Source: an uncultured Syntrophobacteraceae bacterium
Lineage (GTDB): Bacteria > Desulfobacterota > Syntrophobacteria > Syntrophobacterales > Syntrophobacteraceae
Assembly: GCA_937889795.1 (NCBI GenBank)
Contig: CALBZH010000853.1
Span: 1-13,343, forward strand
DNA length: 13,343 nucleotides
Direction: 5' to 3'
A program made the position numbers and the translations under genes. How positions within the stretch are numbered: position 1 is the stretch's first letter; the number at the start of each line of letters is the position of its first letter. Positions 1 through 7,595 of this stretch are shown in pieces. The notes below the pieces were generated by a model that did no database searches, was not told the origin of the DNA, and worked only from the letters and a program-made list of their open reading frames with translations.

Positions 1-102
1 TTCGTCTCGCTCGACGACTACCTTCGTGCCGCAATCATCGCACCGTCTGCAGACCGTAAATCCGGTCACCGTTTTTTCGCTCTTGTCCACACCCGTCTCC
101 AA
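1..102 (-). CDS. possible N-terminal fragment of a small zinc-binding protein, cut by the left edge
   Basis: An open frame of 34 codons runs off the left edge. It opens at a TTG (100-102), or at a GTG four codons later (88-90). The upstream sequence GAGGTGAGGG (106-115 on the minus strand) is a strong ribosome binding site about 7 nt before the TTG. The product contains VCRRCDDCGTK, a cysteine cluster (Cys18, Cys21, Cys24) of the kind that binds zinc in ribbons, followed by an acidic stretch. It resembles half of a zinc ribbon such as the one in some nucleotide kinase lids, but too little is present to name a family. The gene would be divergent from the plsC operon. It could also be a chance frame: the support is the Cys motif plus the ribosome binding site, nothing more. 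Confidence 0.3.
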   Translation of the reverse strand, partial: METGVDKSEKTVTGFTVCRRCDDCGTKVVVERDE

Positions 103-454
103 ACACCCTCACCTCATCCACGGAAGCGTATCCGATCGAGAGACTCCCCATCCATTGTGCGGCACACTGCTGCTTCTTGAAAGGGCAACAGCCCACACCC
201 GAGCTCATCTACCGTATGAAATCGGAAGAAGGATTTCTTCTCATGAAAAAACCGCGCATCCCCACTCACTGCCAACGCAATCCTTTTACCACAAAACCCG
301 ATCAAATCCAACCGAGCGAGGCGTGGACAGGATCAGATCGAGAGGAGGATTGTGGTGCAGAGCTCTTCTGTGATAAGCTCCGATCTTCAGTCGCCGTTCC
401 TGTCGGGGTATTTCGCCGGTACCACTTCCCGACCTGAGAAATCACTTGTGCTGC
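103..454. other. intergenic leader between the left-edge ORF and plsC; no convincing gene
   Basis: About 350 bp less GC-rich than the flanking genes. It holds several short open frames without recognisable motifs. Two have good ribosome binding sites: AAGGA (229-233) before ATG at 243 (64 codons, ends at 437), and AGGAGG (343-348) before GTG at 352/355 (a frame that runs into plsC out of phase and stops at 663). I cannot support either as a real gene from composition or motifs. No convincing sigma-70 promoter was found; the best candidate (TTGTGG near 350, GATAAG near 372) is weak. Confidence 0.5.
225..240. repeat. short inverted repeat GAAGAA-ggat-TTCTTC
   Basis: A perfect 6-bp inverted repeat with a 4-nt loop lies just before the ATG at 243 and covers the AAGGA-like ribosome binding site of that small frame. 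It could be an operator or a hairpin hiding the ribosome binding site, or chance. Confidence 0.3.
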
Positions 455-1273
455 ATGAGCTTGCCAATGCCATCGCTCTTTCGCTCGATTTGGATGTGGG
501 TTTCGACCATTACGCTGATCATGATCTGGGTTCCGCTGCTGGCTTTGATCCGCATCTTCGACCGCAATCCAGTCAGGTTTCGGACCGGCCGGTGGTTCCG
601 GCGTCTCGGCTCCTCCATCGTCCGCATCAATCCCGCCTGGAGGGTGCATCTGGAGGGGCTTGACCGTGTCGATCTTTCGCGAGCCTATCTGGTTGCAAGC
701 AACCATCAGTCCATGGTCGACATCCCCTTGCTCTGCCTCCTTCCTTGGGAAATGAAGTGGATCGCCAAGACAGAGCTCTTCAAGATCCCGCTGGTCGGCT
801 GGATGATGCAGATGGCGGGTGACATTCCCTTGGATCGCAGACAGAGAGCGGGTGCCCAGGCCCTCCTCCGGGCGAAAGGCTACCTCCAGAAAGGGTGCTC
901 GGTCATGGTCTTCCCAGAGGGAACACGATCGAGGGACAGCAAGGTCCACGGGTTCACCGAAGGGGCGTTCGCCTTGGCCATTAAAGCCGGAGTGCCCGTT
1001 CTGCCCATCGCGATCGAAGGCTCCCGCGATTGCCTCCCCAAAGGCGGTTGGCGGTTTGGCGACCCCAAGGACATCCATATCCGGGTCCTGGATGCGATTG
1101 ACACCTCAGGGCTGGGGAGCAAGGATGCCGTTTTGCTGCGGGACCGCGTCAGATCGTCCATCATCGACCAAGTGGCTGTAATTCGGGGAGCTTCGGTCAA
1201 TGAGGTCGATGCCGCCTTGCCCGCTACCCGTGACGCGAGCCACACCGGTGAAACAGATCGAGCCTTGGGCTGA
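455..1273 (+). CDS. plsC: 1-acyl-sn-glycerol-3-phosphate acyltransferase (PlsC/LPLAT family)
   Basis: Transfers an acyl chain to lysophosphatidic acid, giving phosphatidic acid at the inner membrane. From ATG 455 the protein has 272 residues, usual for PlsC. A hydrophobic N-terminal segment (about 13-34) is followed by the acyltransferase blocks: catalytic NHQSMVD (83-89, fits NHxxxxD), KWIAKTEL (about 101-108), FPEGTRSR (153-160, glycerol-phosphate binding) and VPVLPIAI (180-187). The start is uncertain: TTG 446 has GAGAA 5 nt upstream, while ATG 455 and ATG 467 lack a clear ribosome binding site. It is first of three plus-strand genes, with 31 nt to the phosphodiesterase. A different acyl acceptor is possible, since LPLAT paralogues share these motifs. 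The tail after about residue 235 is poorly conserved. Confidence 0.9.
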   Translation: MSLPMPSLFRSIWMWVSTITLIMIWVPLLALIRIFDRNPVRFRTGRWFRRLGSSIVRINPAWRVHLEGLDRVDLSRAYLVASNHQSMVDIPLLCLLPWEMKWIAKTELFKIPLVGWMMQMAGDIPLDRRQRAGAQALLRAKGYLQKGCSVMVFPEGTRSRDSKVHGFTEGAFALAIKAGVPVLPIAIEGSRDCLPKGGWRFGDPKDIHIRVLDAIDTSGLGSKDAVLLRDRVRSSIIDQVAVIRGASVNEVDAALPATRDASHTGETDRALG

Positions 1274-1304
1274 ACGGCTTCCAAGCGCTCCAACCGCATG
1301 CGAC

Positions 1305-2162
1305 ATGAACGACGATTCCGTCCTCGAGGCCCTTCGACAGGGTCGCTTCCTGAACATTGCCCACCGCGGAGCGCGCTCCATTGCGCCCGAGAACACCCTG
1401 GCGGCCGCCGCCGCTGCTTTCGCCTCCGGAGCGGACCTATGGGAGCTCGATGTCTCCGCTACCAAAGACGGCGCATTGGTGGTCGTTCATGACGACACCC
1501 TCGATCGGACCTCCAATATCGCTGACGTGTTTCCCCAGCGTTGCCCCGGACGCGTGTGCGATTTCACCCTCGAGGAGATCCGTCAATTGGATTTTGGGTC
1601 TTGGTTCGTACGAACGGACCCTTTCGGCCAGGTCCGAGCGGGAGTCGTCTCGAAAACCGCTTGCGAACGCTTCGTCGGCATCCAGGCCCCGACCCTCCTG
1701 GAAGCCCTCGCCTTCACAAGGGATACCGGTCGTGCCGTCAATATCGAGATCAAGGACCAACGATCGACACCCCATCGCGGCTCCATCGTGCGGAAGGTGG
1801 TGTCGGCCGTCGAGTCGCTTGCAATGGCCGACCGGGTGATCATCTCCTCCTTTCACCACGGCTACCTGGAGCAAGTCCGTGCGCTTTCCTCCTCGATGAT
1901 CTGCGGGGTTCTGACCTCCCGCGGCATGAGAAGCGTTCAAGCATCGCTGCTACGACTCGCCCCCGCGACGTACCATCCAAGACTGACCGCCATTGACGCG
2001 GACCAACTGGAAGCCTTGAGCGAAGCAGGACATCACGTTCTGATCTGGGTGGCCAACGACCGCACCACCATGATCAGACTTCGTGAGCACGGCGCAAGCG
2101 GACTTTTCACCGATTTTCCTCAGGTCCTGAGCGAACTGCTCAACGCTTACCGTGCTCACTGA
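1305..2162 (+). CDS. glycerophosphodiester phosphodiesterase (GDPD family)
   Basis: Hydrolyses glycerophosphodiesters, the deacylated head groups of phospholipids, to sn-glycerol 3-phosphate and an alcohol. The 285-residue protein is one TIM-barrel GDPD domain. Visible active-site signatures are NIAHRGA (His20-Arg21), APENT (Glu29), ELDVSATKDG (Glu47 and Asp49, metal ligands), VVHDDTLDRTS (His62, general acid), NIEIKD (Glu148), LIWVAND (Trp248) and the C-terminal GLFTDFP (Asp270). There is no signal peptide, so it is cytoplasmic (UgpQ-like) rather than periplasmic GlpQ. ATG 1305 is preferred because the family domain begins about 14 residues later; an in-frame ATG at 1200 would overlap plsC by 74 nt and adds an unconserved stretch. 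The ribosome binding site is weak, suggesting coupling to plsC. The hpnG-like gene follows after 16 nt. Confidence 0.9.
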   Translation: MNDDSVLEALRQGRFLNIAHRGARSIAPENTLAAAAAAFASGADLWELDVSATKDGALVVVHDDTLDRTSNIADVFPQRCPGRVCDFTLEEIRQLDFGSWFVRTDPFGQVRAGVVSKTACERFVGIQAPTLLEALAFTRDTGRAVNIEIKDQRSTPHRGSIVRKVVSAVESLAMADRVIISSFHHGYLEQVRALSSSMICGVLTSRGMRSVQASLLRLAPATYHPRLTAIDADQLEALSEAGHHVLIWVANDRTTMIRLREHGASGLFTDFPQVLSELLNAYRAH

Positions 2163-2178
2163 CTGAATGGAAGACCTC

Positions 2179-2994
2179 ATGATTCGGATCGCACTGTTCA
2201 CAGCACTGGCCGAAGAGCACGCATTCCTGCGCCATCTGACCCCACCTTGGGAGCGCCTGAAGCTTCACGCCGTTCGCACTTACCGGAAGCGGTTCAACAA
2301 CGTTACGTGCACTTTGTACGAGACGGGCATGGGAAGGGAGGCGTTCGAAAGAGCCTTCGAATTCGCCTTTGCGGATGGTGATTTCGATCTCGTTGTGTCC
2401 GCGGGCTTCGCGGGAAGCCTGGACGAGACGATAGACGTGGGTGCTGTCTGCGTGGGGGAGCGTTTTTTAGCCTTGTCTGGAGCGCTGCCTCTCCAGCCAG
2501 AGAGGACGCTCCTGGCATCCCCGACAAGACCTGCCGCGCTCTGCTTCACCAAAGCGTGGGATCTGAGACGGGCGCGGGTAGCCACCGTGGAACGGCTGCA
2601 GGATAAGCGGTCGCTTGCGGAAGCGATCGGGGGACGGGCAACACTCGTCGATATGGAAACGTATCATGCGGCAATGGGCGCAGCGAAACGGTCAGTGGCC
2701 TTCCTGTCGCTACGGTCCGTCAGTGACGGGCTGAACGATCCGATCGACTTCGACGTCGAGACGCTCATCTCCGCAGATGGGCACATCCAGATACACCGAG
2801 TCATGCGGGAGATTGGCCGTTCTCCGCGCCTGCTCGCCTCCCTGATCACCGCGTGGCGGCGGTCGCGGCGGGCGGCGGCCCCTTTGGCCAAGGCGCTCCG
2901 TGCCTTCCTGACCCTACCCTCAGGGGACTTGAGGCGCATCATCGAGGAGCAGCGCGTTTCGATGGTCCATGCGCTGGAGAGCCCATGCCGGTGA
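2179..2994 (+). CDS. hpnG: hopanoid-associated nucleoside phosphorylase, HpnG-like
   Basis: A member of the PNP/MTA-SAH nucleosidase superfamily. HpnG cleaves adenine from adenosylhopane to make (phospho)ribosylhopane, the precursor of bacteriohopanetetrol. The 271-residue protein shows the superfamily signatures ETGMGREA (48-55), VVSAGFAGSLD (72-82), LVDMET (156-161, ribose-binding VDME) and LRSVSDGLND (178-187). A basic, alanine-rich C-terminal part (about 205-245) resembles the tail of HpnG rather than MTA/SAH nucleosidase. ATG 2179 has GGAAG 5 nt upstream and is preferred to ATG 2167, which lies 4 nt after the previous stop. The assignment as HpnG rests partly on hpnH and hpnA lying next door; a general nucleosidase is the alternative. 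It is the last gene of the plus-strand unit, and its end overlaps the convergent DUF422 gene. Confidence 0.75.
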   Translation: MIRIALFTALAEEHAFLRHLTPPWERLKLHAVRTYRKRFNNVTCTLYETGMGREAFERAFEFAFADGDFDLVVSAGFAGSLDETIDVGAVCVGERFLALSGALPLQPERTLLASPTRPAALCFTKAWDLRRARVATVERLQDKRSLAEAIGGRATLVDMETYHAAMGAAKRSVAFLSLRSVSDGLNDPIDFDVETLISADGHIQIHRVMREIGRSPRLLASLITAWRRSRRAAAPLAKALRAFLTLPSGDLRRIIEEQRVSMVHALESPCR

Positions 2995-3834
2995 ATCCGC
3001 AAAATCTCCAAGGTGGGCTTCCAGCTCGCTTCGTGTTGCATGAAGATGCTTGTAATGGGAGAAGAGCGCTCCGAGGAGTGTCGGTACCGCCACAATGAGG
3101 CAGCCCGTCACGCCAAGCAGATGCTCGCCGATCCAAAACGTGATGGCCAAATTGAAGACCATGATCCCGAGATACAACGCAGGTCCCAGCATCCCGATCC
3201 ACGGGACGCTGGTCAGGGCGCCGCGCCCCTCAGGCTCCAGAGACGGCACGCGATCGAGCACCTGCAGCGCACCAACCAGCACAACGCCCACCAGGAGCCA
3301 TCCCCCGAAATTGCTCATGGGAATCCCGAAATAGATCCCCGGATGCCGATACCCGTAGATCTGGCCGAGAAACCAACGGTAGCCCTGGAGCGCGACGGGA
3401 TCGATGATGATGTCGAGCAGCACGAAGAGACATGCCCCCAGAACCCAAACGCGGGGGGACCGCCTGATGGCCCTCGTTTCCAGGATAAAGATGTTCCGCG
3501 CCTTGAAGACCACCGGACTCAGAAGAAAAATGGCCAGGTTGTAACTGCAGTAAGAGAGAAACACGTAGGAGAGCGAGTCCATGAAAGGCACGCCCAAGAC
3601 CCAGAGCTCCCGGTCGACCGTATCGGGGATGTAGTAATAATCCCCGTAAGGAAACCCCAGATGGATGGACGAAAGCTCCGAGATCCATGCGAGGCCGTAT
3701 CCGACGGGAAGGTAAGCAAACGCTCGCCGCCACCCCATGTGAGCACTCCCTGCTATCAAGTACACGACCAGGAAGACGAACACGTAGGGCCGCAGGATGA
3801 TCGTTCCCCACAAGAGCTGCACCCAATCAGGCAT
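2920..3834 (-). CDS. DUF422/CruF-like multi-pass membrane protein (carotenoid hydratase family)
   Basis: A 304-residue integral membrane protein with about seven hydrophobic segments (roughly 10-30, 38-58, 86-110, 128-145, 166-192, 213-235 and 240-258). Signatures of the carotenoid biosynthesis DUF422 family are visible: HLGFPYGDYYY (58-68), GVPFMDSLSY (81-90), DIIIDPVALQGYRWF (141-155) and YFGIPMSNFGGW (168-179). Characterised relatives (CruF, and the archaeal C50 carotenoid hydratase) add water across terminal double bonds of polyprenoid chains. The ATG overlaps the hpnH stop by 8 nt, so the two are almost certainly co-translated. That context suggests a hopanoid or other polyprenoid substrate, but the sequence cannot decide it. 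The C-terminal about 45 residues are polar, and the last 24 codons overlap the opposite hpnG-like gene. Confidence 0.75.
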   Translation of the reverse strand: MPDWVQLLWGTIILRPYVFVFLVVYLIAGSAHMGWRRAFAYLPVGYGLAWISELSSIHLGFPYGDYYYIPDTVDRELWVLGVPFMDSLSYVFLSYCSYNLAIFLLSPVVFKARNIFILETRAIRRSPRVWVLGACLFVLLDIIIDPVALQGYRWFLGQIYGYRHPGIYFGIPMSNFGGWLLVGVVLVGALQVLDRVPSLEPEGRGALTSVPWIGMLGPALYLGIMVFNLAITFWIGEHLLGVTGCLIVAVPTLLGALFSHYKHLHATRSELEAHLGDFADSPAWALQRMDHRNALLLDDAPQVP

Positions 3835-4822
3835 GGAGGTTCCAGCGCACCATTTTTAGCAGATCTTTTCCCTTGAGCTCCCGCACGACCGTTGGCTCAA
3901 ACCCACAGTGAACCATGCACTGAGCACAGCGAGGGTCCTTGCCGGAAACGTAGTAATCCCAATCTGTATGCTCCATCAATTGGTCGAAGGTGGCGTAGTG
4001 CCTGTCCGTGATCAGGTAGCACGGCGATTTCCATCCGCGCGGATTCCGGGTGGGATTGCCCCAGGGCGTACACTGGAGCGCACGATTGCCGGTCAGAAAC
4101 TCCAGATAGAGCGGATTGCTGATGAGGGGGAACCGATGCTGCCAGGTGACGATACGCCTGAATTTGCCCATGATCTCCTGGCGTGACATGAAGACGTCCC
4201 GGATCACCTCTTCGTAGCTGAAGCCGGGCGCCACGAGGATCCCGTCGACCCCAGCCGCTGCCAATTGCCCGAAAAGCACCTCCAGATCGTCCACGTTGGT
4301 TTCCCGGTAGACGGTCGTGTTGGTCGAGACTCGAAACCCAAGGGCCTTGGCCGCCCGTACTCCGGCGAGGGCTTTCCTGAATCCACCTTCCTTACAGATG
4401 ATCTGGTCGTGAACGGCCTCAGTTCCATCGAAATGCACATTCCAGGTAAACCGTGGGCTCGGACGGAACCGATCCAAGGACTCCTCAAGCAGCAGCCCGT
4501 TGGTACAGAAGTAGATGTGCTTGCCTCTGCGGAGGACTTCCTCCACCAGCTCCGCAACCGACCCGTAAAGCAGCGGCTCCCCGCCGGTGATCGTGATTAC
4601 GGGAGGCCCGGACTCGTCCACGGCCCGCAAGCACTCCTCCAAGCTCATTTCTTGATTCATCGTACTATGATATTCCCGAATCCGCCCGCAGCCCGAGCAT
4701 GCCAGATTACACCGGTGGGTGGGCTCGAGCATCAAGACCAGCGGAAACCGCTCCCGTCCGATGATCTTCATTTTCAGCAAGTAGTTCGACATCGAAGCGT
4801 AGAGACTCAATGGAAAGCGCAT
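3827..4822 (-). CDS. hpnH: adenosyl-hopene transferase HpnH (radical SAM)
   Basis: HpnH is the radical SAM enzyme that adds the 5'-deoxyadenosyl group to a hopene (diploptene), the first step of extended C35 hopanoid synthesis. The 331-residue protein has the canonical cluster motif CNLACSGC (Cys38, Cys42, Cys45; CX3CX2C) after PLVLMLEPTHR, the SAM-binding ITGGEPL (78-84), YFCTNGLLLE (about 103-112) and FTWNVHFDGTEAVHD (about 124-138). HpnH-specific C-terminal blocks CTPWGNPTRNPRGW and CAQCMVHCGFEPT carry further cysteines. These blocks separate it from generic radical SAM proteins. ATG 4822 has GAGGG 4 nt upstream (4827-4831). It lies 24 nt after hpnA and overlaps the DUF422 start, so the three form one transcription unit. 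Confidence 0.93.
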   Translation of the reverse strand: MRFPLSLYASMSNYLLKMKIIGRERFPLVLMLEPTHRCNLACSGCGRIREYHSTMNQEMSLEECLRAVDESGPPVITITGGEPLLYGSVAELVEEVLRRGKHIYFCTNGLLLEESLDRFRPSPRFTWNVHFDGTEAVHDQIICKEGGFRKALAGVRAAKALGFRVSTNTTVYRETNVDDLEVLFGQLAAAGVDGILVAPGFSYEEVIRDVFMSRQEIMGKFRRIVTWQHRFPLISNPLYLEFLTGNRALQCTPWGNPTRNPRGWKSPCYLITDRHYATFDQLMEHTDWDYYVSGKDPRCAQCMVHCGFEPTVVRELKGKDLLKMVRWNLHA

Positions 4823-4846
4823 TCAACCCTCGATTCTGTTCGCTCA

Positions 4847-5845
4847 TCAGCACCGCGACGCGGCGTATCCATGGCTGCGAAACCAGTCCACCGCCTCGCG
4901 AAGGGCGAGCCACACGGGCGTCTGCGGCAATCCCAAGTCCCGCACGGCTTTGGAAGCATCAAAATACATATGGTTTTTGGCCATTCTCACGCCTTCGAGT
5001 GGAATCAAAGGCTCCCGCCCCGTCAGCCTGGATATCACCTCACTCACTTGAGCCGCGAGCAGAACAGGACCAAGTGGAAGACGGCGTCGTGAGGCACGGA
5101 TTCCGGAGACGTCCTCCAGCATCAGGAGGATCTCGCTCAACGTGAGATTTTTATTCCCTAGAATATACTTCTCCCCGGTCCGTCCCCGTTCCAGAGCCAG
5201 CAAGTGCCCTGCCGCCACGTCCTTGACATGGATGAGGTTGAGACCCGTATCGACGAATGCGGGAAGCCGCTGAGACAGAAAGTCCACGATGATCTTGCCC
5301 GTGGGTGTGGGCTTGTAGTCGCCGGGGCCAATGGGGGTACTGGGATGAACAAACACAACGTCCAGTCCCGCGGACAGATAGCCTTCCGCCTTGCGCTCGG
5401 CAAGGTATTTGGAGCGCTTGTAATGGCCCACCATGTCGGCAAGGCACCTCGGCGTCTCCTCATCCGCGGGCAGGCCGTTGTTGCGTGCGCCAAGGGCACC
5501 GACCGTACTCGTGTAGACCACCCGATCGACCCCGTTTGCCAGGGCGGCTTCGAGCACGATTCCCGTGCCCGCCACGTTGGTCGCGTACATGTCGATGGGG
5601 TCTTTCGCCCAAAGGCGATAGTCCGCAGCCACATGGAACACCGCTGTCGACCCAGCCATGGCGCGCCGGACAAAATCGCGATCGCGTAGGTCTCCCACGC
5701 ACCACCTGATGCCTTCCTCGTTTCGGAACGGGCTTTGACTGTCGCCGCGCCTCAGCGCGACAACCTCCCACCCGTTGCCCAACAGGAGCTGCACCAGATG
5801 ATGCCCGACAAACCCCGTTCCTCCCGTGACAAATGCAGTCGGCAT
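4847..5845 (-). CDS. hpnA: hopanoid-associated sugar epimerase HpnA (extended SDR)
   Basis: An NAD(P)-dependent extended short-chain dehydrogenase/reductase of 332 residues, matching the HpnA family found in hopanoid clusters; its exact reaction is unsettled. The Rossmann motif is TGGTGFVGHH (7-16). The catalytic set is Ser113 in VVYTSTVGALG plus YKRSK (Tyr142, Lys146). FHVAADYRLWAKDP (70-83), FVHPSTPIGPGD (165-176) and NLIHVKDVAAGHLLA (203-217) are typical of HpnA. The start at ATG 5845 has AAGGG about 7 nt upstream. It is the first gene of the hpnA-hpnH-DUF422 unit, with a candidate promoter at 5889-5917. A related dihydroflavonol-reductase-like SDR is possible from motifs alone, but the hpnH neighbour makes HpnA the better name. 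Confidence 0.88.
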   Translation of the reverse strand: MPTAFVTGGTGFVGHHLVQLLLGNGWEVVALRRGDSQSPFRNEEGIRWCVGDLRDRDFVRRAMAGSTAVFHVAADYRLWAKDPIDMYATNVAGTGIVLEAALANGVDRVVYTSTVGALGARNNGLPADEETPRCLADMVGHYKRSKYLAERKAEGYLSAGLDVVFVHPSTPIGPGDYKPTPTGKIIVDFLSQRLPAFVDTGLNLIHVKDVAAGHLLALERGRTGEKYILGNKNLTLSEILLMLEDVSGIRASRRRLPLGPVLLAAQVSEVISRLTGREPLIPLEGVRMAKNHMYFDASKAVRDLGLPQTPVWLALREAVDWFRSHGYAASRC

Positions 5846-5888
5846 TCTCTCACCCTTGCAAACGGTTGGCCCCCCAAAATCGCCCCAT

Positions 5889-5917
5889 TACATAACAGAA
5901 GTCGCAATGGTCCGCAA
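5889..5917 (-). promoter_or_regulatory. candidate sigma-70 promoter for hpnA-hpnH-DUF422
   Basis: On the minus strand TTGCGG (5912-5917) is followed after 17 nt by TATGTA (5889-5894), with a TG one base before the -10, as in extended -10 promoters. Transcription would start about 36 nt before the hpnA ATG. The -10 is a poor match, so this is tentative. No hairpin terminator was seen between the chemoreceptor gene and this site. Confidence 0.3.
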
Positions 5918-5957
5918 CGACGCGCAGCCTTCCACAAGATCTTCACGCATCCCAGAC

Positions 5958-7595
5958 TCAAGACTCGTCACGGTCTTCATCCTTGTCCGTCCTCCCGGAG
6001 CCTCCAAGGTTGGGATTCCCGCTTTTCGGCAAGCGCGTCGGCCCGGGAATCCTCGGCGCACCCTTGCCCATGACCGTGAAGGATCGCGCCTCCATTCTAC
6101 GGACTGGCTTGACAACCGCACGCCGTGCCTCCTCGGACAGGTCGGTCCCCAGCGCCTCTCCGTGGCTCTTCAAACCGATCAGACGGGCCAAGTCCGCGGT
6201 AAGCCCTCCCATACGGGCCATCTGGCTCCGCATCTCCTGCGATAACGAAGCACTCTCGTCGGCACTCGCAACGTTTTGCTGAACGACCCGATCCAGTTGT
6301 TGGACGGCGAGGTTCAGATTTTCAATCCCTTGTGCCTGTTCGCCGGAGGCCGCTGCAATTTCACGAACAAGCCCGCCGAAACGGGTCACCATCGACTCCA
6401 CCTCCAGGAACTCGTCATTGGTCCTTCCGACCAGCCCCACTCCCGCGTTGATCTTCCTCACGGTTGCCTCGATGAGGACGGCTGTATTCCGGGCCGACTC
6501 CGCCGCCCTCATGGCCAAGTTCCTCACTTCATCCGCCACGACGGCGAACCCGGCTCCAGCCTCACCGGCACGAGCCGCTTCGACGGCCGCGTTCAGAGCC
6601 AGCAAGTTGGTCTGAAAAGCGATTTCGTCAATAGTTTTCACGATTTTCTGCGTTTCCTCGCTCGCCCGGGAAATCTCTTCCATGGAGGTAGTCACCTGTT
6701 GCATGGATTGATTGGCGTTCTTCACGATTCGGCTGGTCTCCTGCATCAATTGGTCAGCCTGCCCTGCGTTCTCGGCATTGAGCCGGGTCATGGAAGAAAG
6801 CTCCTCCAAGGACGAGGATGTCTCTTCAATGGCCGCTGCCTGCTCCGCAGCCCCTTCCGCCAATCCCTGACTCGCCGAAAACATTCGGTCGGAAGCCTTC
6901 TCGACTTGCTGGGCACTCGCACCGAGTCCGGCGATCGCCCGACCAATTGGCAGCGTCGTGCCTCTTGCCACAATCCATGAGAAGAGGAGCCCCCCGCTCG
7001 CCAGAACCAGAACCACGGCCAGGAAGATGGTCCGGACCTCGTTCAGCTCCTTGATGATGTCGTCCACGTAGACCCCGGAGCCGATTACCCATCCCCAAGG
7101 CTCGAACAGCTTCACGTAGGAAATCTTGGGAATAGGCGTCTTGTCATTGCCCCTCGGCCACATGTAGTGGACGAATCCCCCGCCGCTTGCCTTGCAGACG
7201 CTGACCATTTCCATGAAGAGCCGCTTCCCGGTTGGATCGGCGTTGTCGACAAGCGATTTCCCGTCCAGCTCGGGCTTGAACGGGTGCATGATCATCTTCG
7301 GCTCGAGGTCATTGATCCAAAAGTACTCCTGGCCACCATAGCGTAAGCTCTTCACCCTGAGAAGCGCCTGCTTCCGCCCCTCCTCCGCCGTAAGCTCACC
7401 CGCCTTGATGCGCGCCTCGTATTCGGCCAAGAGGCTGGAGGGAACCTCGACCACATTCATCAACATCGCCTGTTTGTCCCGGTAGATCCGGTCCTCGATC
7501 CTCGCGTAGACCCACGCGAGAACCACTGTGAAGCAAACAACCCCTCCTGCCCCCACGATCATCATCTTGGTCGACAGCTTGAAACGATTCAGCAT
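5958..7595 (-). CDS. methyl-accepting chemotaxis protein with periplasmic single Cache domain
   Basis: A chemoreceptor that signals to CheA/CheW. From ATG 7595 the protein has 545 residues: TM1 (about 11-30), a periplasmic single Cache domain (about 35-182, with [20 protein letters not shown] and [15 protein letters not shown]), TM2 (about 188-209) and a cytoplasmic coiled-coil signalling domain (about 235-475). The conserved hairpin tip is [20 protein letters not shown] (324-343). Such Cache domains often bind small carboxylates; the ligand here is unknown. The HAMP linker is very short: after [11 protein letters not shown] the chain enters the methylation helices almost at once. A basic, proline/glycine-rich tail (about 480-545) ends without a CheR-binding pentapeptide. 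ATG 7595 is chosen over upstream frame extensions because AAGGAG lies 7 nt before it. Confidence 0.93.
   Translation of the reverse strand: MLNRFKLSTKMMIVGAGGVVCFTVVLAWVYARIEDRIYRDKQAMLMNVVEVPSSLLAEYEARIKAGELTAEEGRKQALLRVKSLRYGGQEYFWINDLEPKMIMHPFKPELDGKSLVDNADPTGKRLFMEMVSVCKASGGGFVHYMWPRGNDKTPIPKISYVKLFEPWGWVIGSGVYVDDIIKELNEVRTIFLAVVLVLASGGLLFSWIVARGTTLPIGRAIAGLGASAQQVEKASDRMFSASQGLAEGAAEQAAAIEETSSSLEELSSMTRLNAENAGQADQLMQETSRIVKNANQSMQQVTTSMEEISRASEETQKIVKTIDEIAFQTNLLALNAAVEAARAGEAGAGFAVVADEVRNLAMRAAESARNTAVLIEATVRKINAGVGLVGRTNDEFLEVESMVTRFGGLVREIAAASGEQAQGIENLNLAVQQLDRVVQQNVASADESASLSQEMRSQMARMGGLTADLARLIGLKSHGEALGTDLSEEARRAVVKPVRRMEARSFTVMGKGAPRIPGPTRLPKSGNPNLGGSGRTDKDEDRDES

Noticed and set aside
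114..311. 65-codon minus-strand frame ending at the ribosome binding site of the left-edge ORF
   Set aside because: TTG start without a ribosome binding site and no recognisable motif; position next to the left-edge ORF is suggestive but not enough.
26..373. 115-codon plus-strand frame near the left edge
   Set aside because: GTG start without a ribosome binding site; product rich in His, Thr, Ser and Arg with no motif; overlaps the candidate minus-strand zinc ORF.
3013..3876. 287-codon plus-strand frame opposite the DUF422 gene
   Set aside because: Product is rich in His, Gln, Pro and Asp with no hydrophobic core, typical of the antisense of a membrane protein.
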